Positions 52,001 to 61,514 of a stretch of DNA of 64,000 nt are shown here, piece by piece. Source of the DNA: Trichoplax adhaerens (lineage: Eukaryota; Placozoa; Uniplacotomia; Trichoplacea; Trichoplacidae); contig NW_002060950.1 of the NCBI RefSeq assembly GCF_000150275.1, forward strand, positions 1,476,106 to 1,540,105. The letters are read 5' to 3'. Every line of letters begins with the position of its first letter. The stretch's first letter is position 1. The translations under genes and the position numbers were made by a program. The notes below the pieces were generated by a model that saw only the letters and a list, made by a program, of their open reading frames with translations, searched no databases and was not told the DNA's origin.

Positions 52001-54804
52001 GGAAGAGCATTAAGCGCAAATGTTCTATTATGAATCATTTTATAGTGTTTGATGTAATTAAAGTGGTAAAAATGCATAGTTTTTAAAATGCGCTATCATA
52101 TCCAGTTATTATGACAATTGTTGAAGTAACACCAATGCTATTGTCTATCGAGTAATCTGATTGATATAGTTATCCGTACTATGCTAACCTGCATTTTTGC
52201 GGTCTGATTAGATGGCACAAGTCTGCAAACCGCCATAAGGCAGCTCTCAATGATCTTGATGTTCCATTCTACTCCAAGGGTAAATATATATACACATATA
52301 AGTTTACGCATCGTCATATCATACTACATTTCAATCTACAGTGTGTACTGAACATGGATTCGCTACTAGCTCATACATATACGCAACATATAGTACTATA
52401 CAGTACCACTATTCCAATACTTAGTTAATATACTGTTCATACTGTACATCATCATATAGTATACTAAAAGTTATATAAACTTTCTATAACTAATACGGCA
52501 CTACATAACGATTATTAACAACGTAATGCGTACCTTTTTAATTTCCTTATACAACTCGATATGCACTCGTCCAATATTAATATCCATTAAAACCTTACAT
52601 AAATAAACAAAACCGATAATGAACGAACAAGTACACGCTTAACCTATAAAATGATCAACGCATATGTCTGTACTTTGATGGTTTTATTTAAGACTTCATC
52701 TGCTATCATGCGAACATCCGATTCGGAGTCATCACAAGCTATCAATAAAATCTCAATGGCAATGCTAATTAATTTACCAAATTCTGGTAAACTCCTATTA
52801 TTTAAACGAAAGAAATGCAAAAATGCTTTATTTAGTAGGATCAATCATGTTATTTAGCCTATTATTACGAAAAAATATGCTTTCTTTCTGTTTTTATTAT
52901 ATGCGTACAGTGTTTCTAGCAAGAAATGATTGAAGTTAGTTGTTAACATACACAATATCAGTAGTGTATGCAATATTAACTATATCACCTTTTTCTGTGA
53001 TCTGGGCAATTATTATCTCAATTATACAGAGTTTAAGACCGAGGCTTATAACAATATTAATAATGTAGTATTCTACTAAATTGGTAATCCAGAATTCAAA
53101 ATTTTATCAACACAAATCAAGTATACCATTTCCATACCAGTTGGAGCAGATAAATTATTTACGGAATACTAATTTAATTGGAAGACAATCGTTCAATTGA
53201 CAATAAGGTCAATGGTACTATAGAGCTTACCTTAACATCATATATGGGTATTGATTATATCATGAGAGTAGCTAAATAATACTTAGTGAATAAATGATCA
53301 CTGCCACTACATTGTATTATTCTATACCAGAGATGTTGAGTTCATGCGATGTAGAATGATATTAAATTTAATACGCTCAATTCTAATTTACAAAGGGAGT
53401 GGATTGTAGATGTCATTATGTCAATGATAACTGATTCTATGTAAATGAAGATGTAATCTGTCCTTGCATAGATTGGATGATAACAAGGCCAACTAATGTT
53501 ATGGAATATGACAATTCATAGCTATGGAGCACACAGGTCTCCTAAACAAATGACTACAGTATACAAAACAGTCAATCCTTCTTAGAAATGCAACGTGTCA
53601 TTCACATTCTAATGGAAGCCTCATCTATACTGTACCCTCCAAAATGAAATTGTTACTACTGATTACCACTAATTTACCCAAATTTAAATAGCTAACACCA
53701 CCAACTCGATAATAACGTATTAATACAACTTATGGTGTATAACATAACAGGCAGTGGGGCAATGATATTATTACTGTATCTTGATATGTATTTTCATTAT
53801 CTGCAGTATCGACAAATAAGTAGAAAGAGACCGCTATCTATTAACACGGGTGCACTCTCTAGTACAGTACAGTACTACGGTACTGTAATTTGTAGACAGT
53901 TAAAATTGTAATAATTCACAGCCAGACATAGAGTATTTGATAAAGTTAGGCACAGATTCATGTTACTTTTTAGTATGATGGTCTAACAGCTAAATACATT
54001 ATTGTCCATTTCCTATTTGTTCTGTATGATTTGACGCCAAAAATGGTAAATAGCATGCATGGTACAACATAAGATTATCCTATCCAATTAGGTTATCAAG
54101 TAATAGATATAGATAAGGTTTGATCAACTTACTTAATACTTGGTGTATTGATTAATTCAGGTATGGAAGAGCAAAAGAAAATACGTTCCTTCGTAGTCAG
54201 TACTTCTTTTTTCCTACAATTAGTGTCATTATAATAATCGTCATCATCAGCGATTGAGCAAAAAAGAAATTAGTCCAAATATCAAAACAACAATAAGACG
54301 CGTCATTAATCCTCTATGTTTATCTACTATTTCACTGGAATGTAATCCTAAACGATAGTCATATCAAGTTTCGATCATTTGCATGATGAATACTTTAATG
54401 CATATTACATATTTGAAAGTGAAGAATGAATAACATGAGGGTATGGGCATAATTAAATTATATTCAGTAAGCATGTCATTGCATTCAATGATGCTTATGG
54501 TATAGACAAATGCAGGCTAGCAATACACATCATCTGCAGATCCAACTTTCTCTATTAGAAACACTATTTATCATTGATCACTACACTAGTAGACAAATCT
54601 AACTATGGCATTAGTAATCTAGCCAAATAGGATGAATAAGGAAGAGTTAAAAGGGGGGAAAAAAAGATAATTTGAACAGCCATTTTCTATGCCAATATTG
54701 ACCAACAGTCATGACCTAACTCACCTTGGATCTTCCTCAGGAGCACCTTCATAATAATTTTTTAATGCTTCAAAAGCTCTCAGTAGCTTATCTGCAGCAG
54801 ACAT
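40042..54804 (-). CDS. HTT: Huntingtin, full length, no polyglutamine tract
   Basis: Giant HEAT-repeat scaffold linked to vesicle transport and autophagy; cytoplasmic. My 35-exon model (high-low): 54804-54725, 54213-54133, 52794-52674, 52593-52534, 52268-52189, 52024-51958, 51832-51761, 51638-51497, 51411-51215, 51014-48645, 48290-48180, 48071-47994, 47907-47635, 47528-47370, 47260-47205, 47101-46953, 46843-46701, 46577-46464, 46349-43793, 43701-43613, 43500-43346, 43263-43195, 43071-42903, 42817-42614, 42534-42379, 42288-42217, 42135-42020, 41932-41815, 41693-41548, 41448-41381, 41302-41212, 40841-40596, 40524-40447, 40342-40252, 40149-40042. It sums to 8886 bases, 2961 residues (human about 3140). 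The N-terminus [18 protein letters not shown] matches the human N17 helix; then [12 protein letters not shown] replaces the Gln/Pro tracts. Landmarks: [66 protein letters not shown]. Residues 355-470 are acidic, Ser-rich and probably disordered. Least certain: the ends of exon 13 (acceptor 47907, donor 47635). Confidence 0.96.
52795..54132 (-). other. Large HTT intron 2
   Basis: This 1.34 kb intron is the longest in the HTT model, where most introns are 60-300 bases. It contains no open frame of note but many TACTGTA/TACAGTA words (for example near 53570 and 53860-53890). Introns this long near a gene start often hold regulatory elements; none is recognised here. Confidence 0.7.
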
Positions 54805-55052
54805 TTTGGTCGTTTTTAATACCACTCAGTATCTCTAAGCTAATAAATCAATGGCACCATGAGTAGAAATGATTGGATAATGGAAATAATTTTGCTTTTT
54901 CCTTCCTCCTCACTCGGTTAGTTGGTAGCAGAAAGCGCCATTGCACCTTGTCAGTGCTACTGCTGAGTAATGACTGACTTTTCACTGTAGTATTTATACC
55001 CAGTCCAGACTACCGCTCATACAGTACTAGTATGATTTGAATCTTCTTTCAG

Positions 55053-55070
55053 TACTGTACTAGTACAGTA
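55053..55070. repeat. Perfect 18-bp palindrome
   Basis: 'tactgtactagtacagta' is its own reverse complement. It is made of two TACTGTA-type words, a motif scattered through the intergenic DNA of the right two-thirds of this window. It lies about 250 bases upstream of the HTT start. Confidence 0.85.
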
Positions 55071-55825
55071 TGGCCTTGGCTCTTCTTTGACCGCTGACGT
55101 CAACGCAGGACAGTTTCCGTCCGTCTAAAACATGCCCTACGATGGCGTTGTCGAGAGATGCGAGTACAGTAAAAAAATGGTGGAGTCCCACTACTTGGCT
55201 GCTTATTTGAACTCCTATACAGTGTCCATGATAGTCCTCTAAGATTGAGCTAGTTCGTTGGTTTTATATAGTGTAGTAATGTCTATGCTTTCCATGATAG
55301 TGTAGACGTAGAATGATCAGAAAAATGATCAGCCCTTGTCGTCCCTTTGTCTTTCTTCATGACTAGCGTAGTCCCTGATTGATCGTACTAAAATACTGTA
55401 CTGCCTACTGTAGACAGTGTCGACGATTGTCATGGTTATCCCAATCAGCTTCTATACAGTCCACTATATACTGTACAGTTTCACCAGTGGAGTAGAGTAG
55501 AATGACCAGAAAAATAAGCGGCTTCAGCATGACCATATGACCCTATGACCACTATTTTGCACTGAATGGCCACTTCTCCTTCCCTTAAAATAGTCCCTGT
55601 GACTCTGTGAGTAGTCGTTGGCGAAACAGGACAAACGACTTCTTCTTAAATTAATTAAATGATCTACTATGGTCGAGGATTAGACAAGCCTAAATCCAGT
55701 CTAAGCTCAGATACGATATCCTAACGTTGATTCCTACGATATCAAACACCAGCGACTACTCAACTTCTTTTTTCATAATTTTCATACTCAATACTTTAAT
55801 TGGAATTTGTAGTATAGTATTAAGA

Positions 55826-55925
55826 ATGGCCGCAGTCATAGCCGGCCATTCCTAGGAATGGCCGGAGTCTTAGCATTGGCCGTGACCAATCTTAAGGACA
55901 AAATCATTCTTAGGAATGGCCGTAA
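55826..55925. repeat. 24-bp perfect palindrome within a cluster of 'aatggccg' words
   Basis: 55842-55865 is a perfect 24-bp palindrome centred on 'cctagg', with arms ccggccatt and aatggccgg. Further 'gaatggccg' or 'attggccg' words lie near 55825, 55873 and 55914, most preceded by 'taag' or 'tagg'. This compact GC-rich patch in AT-rich DNA sits at the left edge of the 56 kb tandem array. It could be a hairpin-forming remnant of a mobile element or a dense protein-binding cluster. Confidence 0.7.
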
Positions 55926-56510
55926 CATATATATATATTCCCGCGCAAAAACTAGTCCCTAACTTGATTAAGAAAAATTAAGAAAACATATTAAGTCTCA
56001 ATTCTTGGCATCTCTCTCACTCTTCTATTTCTTAAAATTCGTATTTTACTTTATTCTCGTCTAATGCACTAGTTGATCCTAAATACTTTCAGTATGGTAC
56101 TGTATATATATATTCCCGCGCAAAAACTAGTTCCTAATTTGATTAAAAAAAAATTAAGAAAACATATTACGTCTCAATTCTTGGCATCTCTCTCTCTTCT
56201 ATTTCTTAAAATTCGTATTTTACTTTATTCTCGTCTAATGCACTAGTTGATCCTAAATACTTTCATTGTAATTTATTTCTACTAGTCCCTTACTCTATAG
56301 AAAACGTGTTACGTCTCAATTCTTGGCGTCTCTCTCTCTCTCTTCTATTTCTTAAAATTCGTATTTTACGTTATTCTCGTCTAATGCACTAGTTGATCCC
56401 TAAATACTTTCATTGTAATTTATTTCTACTAGTCCCTTACTCTATAGAAAACGTGTTACATCTCAATTCTTTGCAACTCTCCCTCCTCTAATTTCTTAAT
56501 ATTCGTTTTT
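55923..56510 (+). repeat. Tandem repeat, four units of about 120-175 bp
   Basis: Units start near 55923, 56100, 56275 and 56405. All share 'gtctcaattcttggc' or a variant, 'tctctctc', 'tctatttcttaaaattcg' and (units 1-3) 'tctcgtctaatgcactagtt'. Units 1 and 2 begin with 'atatattcccgcgcaaaaac'; units 3 and 4 begin with a different block, 'atttatttctactagtccc'. The pyrimidine run 'tctctc' varies in length between units. No coding potential. Confidence 0.85.
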
Positions 56511-57010
56511 TGCTCATTTTTGGACTTCCCACCCAATAAAAAGAGGATATACTATATGTAGTACGCGCAATGTAACGACCGAGTGATCTACTAGTATATA
56601 ATAATAACTACAAACACGTGGATACGAAGCGTATAGCAAATTTTATAGTGTTGGAATGATCATTTCCAGCTTCGATCTCATTTTTAAAAGTGACATTTGA
56701 TAACTTGACATGATTTGCTCATTTAATATCTTCATATAGCAGTTACAGTAGTTAGCACTGTCCTGCACTTGAATAAATATTTTGCCCGTTTAAAATTTCT
56801 ACCCAACTTTTTTTGTCCACCGCCCACTGCAGTACACTGGTAGTAAGCATTGCTCTTCTGAAAGCCTAAATTGTTTACAGTTTGCAGGTCGAGTATTGCG
56901 ATTTCAAAGTAAGGTAATTGGTGTAGAAATCGCCGTCTTGGACCCATTTTTATGCTAATGATATCACATTATTTATTCAAAGTATTTTGTCATAGAAAGA
57001 GTTCTTACCA

Positions 57011-57880
57011 GCTTGACTTATTAGTACCCTGTTAATTAGATAGTGCAAGCCAAATCATGCTTTATATTGTCATAAATGAACGAAAATTTGCTCATCAAGT
57101 CTAGACAGCTTAGCAGAGTTTGCAAAAGGAATGAGCTTTGCATCCAAATAAAAGTGAGATAGGATTGCTGTAAAAGCACGAATAGTGTCACTCAATATAT
57201 TTTTATGCTAATGATATCACTTTTTTTTATTCAAAGTATTCTGTCCTAGAAGGACTTATTACCAGCTTGACTTATTAGTATCCTGTTAATTAGATAGTGC
57301 AAGCCAAATCATGCTTAATATTGTCATAAATGAACGAAAATTCGCCTATTAAATCTAGACAGCTTAGCAGAGTTTTGCAAAAGGAATGAGCTTCGCATCC
57401 AAATGAAAGTGAGGTAGGATTGCTATAAAAGCACGAATAGTTCAATACAGTATTCTGTCCCAGAAAGAGTTATTACCAGCTTGACTTATTAGTATCCAGT
57501 TAAATAGATAGTGCAAGCCAAATCATACTTTATATTGTCATAAATGAGCGAAAATGAGCTCATTAAATCTAGACAGCTTAACAGAGTTTTGAACTTCGCA
57601 TCCAAATGAAAGTGAGGTAGGATTGCTGTAAAAGCACGAATAGTGCCATACAGTATTCTGTCCCAGAAAGAGTTATTACCAGCTTGACTTATTAGTATCC
57701 AGTTAAATAGATAGTGCAAGCCAAATCATGCTTTATATTGTCATAAATGAGCGAAAATGAGCTCATTAAAATCGAGACAGCTTAGCAGAGTTTTGCAAAA
57801 AGGAATGAGCTTAGCATTCAAATAAAAGTGAGATAGGATTGTTGCAAATGCACGAATAGGGCCATACCATACAGTATATC
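57011..57880 (+). repeat. Tandem repeat, four units of about 200-254 bp
   Basis: Units start at 57011, 57265, 57479 and 57682 with 'gcttgacttattagta'. They continue with 'tagatagtgcaagccaaatc', 'ttgtcataaatga', 'gacagctta', 'agcagagtttt' (or a variant) and 'aaagcacgaatag'. Differences between units are mostly small indels. The 76-codon minus-strand open frame at 57489-57719 lies inside the array and is not conserved between units. Confidence 0.88.
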
Positions 57881-59059
57881 ACCTGTTGTTGTTTGATACT
57901 GTACCCTCAATTAGAAGCTTAATTCACTAGGCCATGCAGCTTTGCAGACGAACAGAATCTGCCTTGCAATCTTTATGCAATCATGTTGTTGTGGTCGTAG
58001 TAAAGCTTGCCAACTTTGCTCGATCTTACCTTTTTGAGTTGAATAATCGCAGACCCTTACTGATTTAGCATTGCATAAGGCTTTAATATAGTTCATTTAC
58101 ATGCGATTATGCGAGCTAGTCGTTTGTAGCTAATTTTATCTATGTTCATCTATCATTTCGAATTTTACCAGTAGGCCATTACGGCCGAGTGCAGTGTCCA
58201 ATCCTTCCTCTTACTACAGCAGTAAGGAATAAAACTGGAAGCTGAAATTGGAGACTGGATACAAATGAAAATAATCATTTTAAAATAATTGATCGAGAGA
58301 ATAGGAGTAATGATAGCCAGCTTTTCTATGATCAGATACATTTTCATACTAGCTTGGACTATCTGTCTCGTATGAGGTCGTCCAGAGGTACTGCTGATCT
58401 TAAGTTGTTGCTCTAAGTAACTCTGCTTCGTTACTTTAATGTATCGCCTACAACCACTACTAGTTAATCGTTAGCAGAGTTACCCTGCTTATTGCTTTAA
58501 AAGCTACTTGTCTTCAGTCGTTAGCTCCAAGTTACTCTGAACTACAGCTCGACTAGACACTGCAGTACTCTATCACTTGATTACTATCTCCTCTGGATTA
58601 GTCAACGAAAATTTCCCTATCTGCTCAGTAATGCCGCTACTAACACACCAGATCAAAATCGGCCATTTTTCTGACTACTATAATACGTATAAGCTAATTG
58701 AGGCTAGCTAGAATTACTACAGCACAGCATGTTCTTGTTACTTATCTTTTTTGTTGTGATCTACTCATACTGTATATACGGACATATAATTTCTTTAGCT
58801 GTTTGCTATTAGTCTTTAGGTATTCGCTCCAAGCTAACCTGCTTCCTGCTCGACCAGCGACTGCAGTATAGCCGTATTTTGCAATTTCCTTCTTATTCAA
58901 TCCGAAATCCAAAGATAATTTAGCTTACCCAATCCAACTCCAATCCGAAATTTAAAAACACAATTTTGTTAAAATCCGACTTCACTGTCAACCCAAAAAA
59001 ATCTCAAAAATCCCATGGAATTAAATAACCTCACAGTGTTACCCTCCTCCATTACTACC

Positions 59060-61110
59060 GTATCTACTAAAGCCGCTACTAATCTTCAGCAGCTGTTAGT
59101 TCCAAGTTACCCTACATGTAGCTTTAGAAGCGACACGCTTCCAGGTGTTGGGCTCTCCGATTTCCGCTCGCCCAGAGACTACTACAGTAATGGAATAACC
59201 AGCTCCTACAGCCGCTACTAATCTTCACCTATTCACTGCAAGTTCTCTTCCATGTTGCTTTAGAAGTGACACATTTCAGGTGTTGGCTCTCCGATTTCCG
59301 CTTGCTTAGGACTACTACAGTAATTGAATAACCAGCTCCTACAGCCGGTAGTAATCTTCTCCTGTTAGCTCCAAGTTATCTTACATGTTGCTTTAGAAGC
59401 TAGTTGTTTTCGGGTATTGTCTCTTCGATTTCCGCTCGCCCAGGGACTACTACAGTAATTAAATAACCAGTTCCTACAGTCGCTATTAATCTTCACCTAT
59501 TAGCTCCAAGCTATCCTACTATCACAAAACAGCTTTCGTGATCGTACCTAAACTAAACTATCTACTTTAAGGTTCCCCAACTAACTCCAGAGATCCTCAG
59601 TAAAGGAAAACTGACTTAATCCTATACTACAGAAATCGAGTCCAACGATAGGTTCAGGTTAATAAATATATATATTTATTACTAACTAATACAACTTAAT
59701 ACCAGCGTATTCTAGCGTAGCCTCAGTGGAACTGAGATTAAAATTAAAATTATTAATCGTCAAGCTTATATATACTATCCTATGTCACACAAATACCTCA
59801 GTGCTAATCTATCACATTAAACGTTAAATTATGTAATAAGCCTTACAGGCTTACTACAGAGTAGACCAAGTGTTAAAAATAATATATATCTCGCTAGTTA
59901 ATATTAATTAGCCAATTTAATTAGTTATCACACCACAGTGGTACAATATCGCATTTTGAGTTATATTGCCGACTTCGGCATAATTAATTAATAACAGTCA
60001 ATATCTTGCAAAGTCATAAATAATAATAATAATCAATTAACAATTGAGGATTGCTGTCTACAACATAACAATCTTGAATAATATTTTTAATAACACGACA
60101 GTATTTGCAAGGTTAATTTTAATCTTTACAGTCGTTCCTATTCCAACTTTACCACTAGCCACTTATCAAGTTATCAAGGAGCATCAAGCTCCGTCACACC
60201 TACATATTGCTTTAGAAGCGACTCGCTTCCAGGTGTTGGCTATCCGATTTCCGCTTGCCCAGGGACTACTACAATCATGGAATAACTAGTTCCAATAGCC
60301 GCTACTAATATAATCTTCACCTGTTCGCTCCAAGTTATCTTTCCATATTGCTTTAGAAGCGACACGCTTCCAGGTATTGGCTCTCCGATTTCTGCTCGCC
60401 CAGGGACTACTACAGTCACGGAATAACCAGCTCCTACAGCTGCTACTAATCTCCTCCTGTTCGCTCCAAGTTATCTTCCATTTTGCTTTAGAAGCGACAC
60501 GCTTCCAGGTGTTGGCTCTCCGATTTCCGCTCGCCCAGGGACTACTACAGTCATAGAATAACCAGCTCCTACAGCCGCTACTAATCTTCACCTATTCGCT
60601 CCAAGTTATCTTCCATATTGCTTTAGAAGCGATACGCTTCCAAGTGCTCTCCGATTTCTGCTCGCCCAGGGAATACTACAGTCATGGAATAACTAATTTC
60701 TACAGCCGCTACTAATCTTCACCTGTTCGCTCTATGTTAACTTATATGTTGCTTTAAAAATTTATTTAGAAGCGACACATTTTCAGGTGTTGGCTCTCCG
60801 ATTTCTGCTCGCCCAGGGACTACTACAGTCATGGAATAACCAGCTCCTACAGCCGCTACTAATCTTCACCTGTTTGCTCCAAGTTATCTTCCATATTGCT
60901 TTAGAAGCGATACGCTTCCAAGTGTTGGCTCTCCGATTTCCTCTCGCCCAGGGACTACTGCAGTCATAGAATAACCAGCTCCTACAGCCGCTACTAATCT
61001 TCACCTGTTCGCTCCAAGTTAACTTATATGTTGCTTTAAAAATTTCTTTAGAAGCGATACATTTTCAGGTGTTGGCTCTCCGATTTCCACCTGCTCAGGG
61101 ACTACTAATA
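59060..61110 (+). repeat. Satellite array, about 134 bp unit, two blocks
   Basis: Block 1 (about 59060-59510) and block 2 (about 60170-61110) consist of units reading in order 'cagccgctactaatcttcac', 'gctccaagtta', 'tgctttagaagcgacacgct', 'tccaggtgttggctctccga', 'tttccgctcgcccagggact' and 'actacagtcatggaataacc'. The 'gctttagaagcga' block recurs near 59123, 59250, 59390, 60202, 60351, 60486, 60620, 60899 and 61037, so typical spacing is 127-149. Each good unit contains a small hairpin, 'gaagcgacacgcttc'. It is GC-richer than its surroundings. Two units (near 60743 and 61035) share an 'aaaatttatttagaag'-type insertion, suggesting higher-order copying. Confidence 0.88.
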
Positions 61111-61514
61111 ATAAAAAAATAGAATAAAATACGAGTAAATAATTCTATAAATAAATAAATAAATAAATAACCAGCTTACTACTATGAGCTCATGTATGAG
61201 TACAGCACCAAACTGTAAAAGCTGGAGTCAGTACAGACAGCTTGACAGACTTGGTGAACATCCATGCTAACCATTTCTCTGATCTCCCATCAGGTCATTA
61301 TTAAGTCATTAGCGCCAGCTAGCAAATCTTAAACGCTTTTGCATCCCATAAAACAGTGCTGGGAACTTCCATACTATTATACAGGGTAGATAGGAGTAGA
61401 CGACTGCCATTCATTAGCAAGTTCGCTGATCGTTTTGATTGCAACCGATCAACAAGAACTACCGATTGCTGGGAATATCCATGCTAAAGGTATCGACCAG
61501 TTTGCAGCCCGCTG

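Larger units (their letters stand above)
54805..61514. other. Divergent HTT-MMS19 intergenic region, repeat-rich
   Basis: This 6.7 kb stretch separates two start codons pointing away from each other, so both promoters should lie within it. Tandem arrays and palindromes listed separately take up over half. Between arrays, 58380-58890 has diverged fragments of the 59-61 kb satellite (a 'gctccaagtta' block near 58530 and 58830). About 59510-60160 interrupts the satellite and looks like ordinary AT-rich spacer. No coding region is supported. Confidence 0.6.

Noticed and set aside
54725-54804. A search for a Gln or CAG run in huntingtin exon 1 or 2.
   Set aside because: Neither exon 1 nor the next exon has consecutive Gln codons; the residues after the N17-like helix are acidic and basic instead.
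60286-61004. Minus-strand open frames with repeated Trp, Cys and Arg patterns, possibly a repeat protein.
   Set aside because: They lie wholly within the 134-bp satellite. Several unit lengths are multiples of three, so openness is expected by copying, and no start context or domain is seen.
57011-61110. CRISPR-like array, because of regularly spaced repeats.
   Set aside because: Units are long, imperfect and contiguous without unique spacers, in a clearly eukaryotic gene context.
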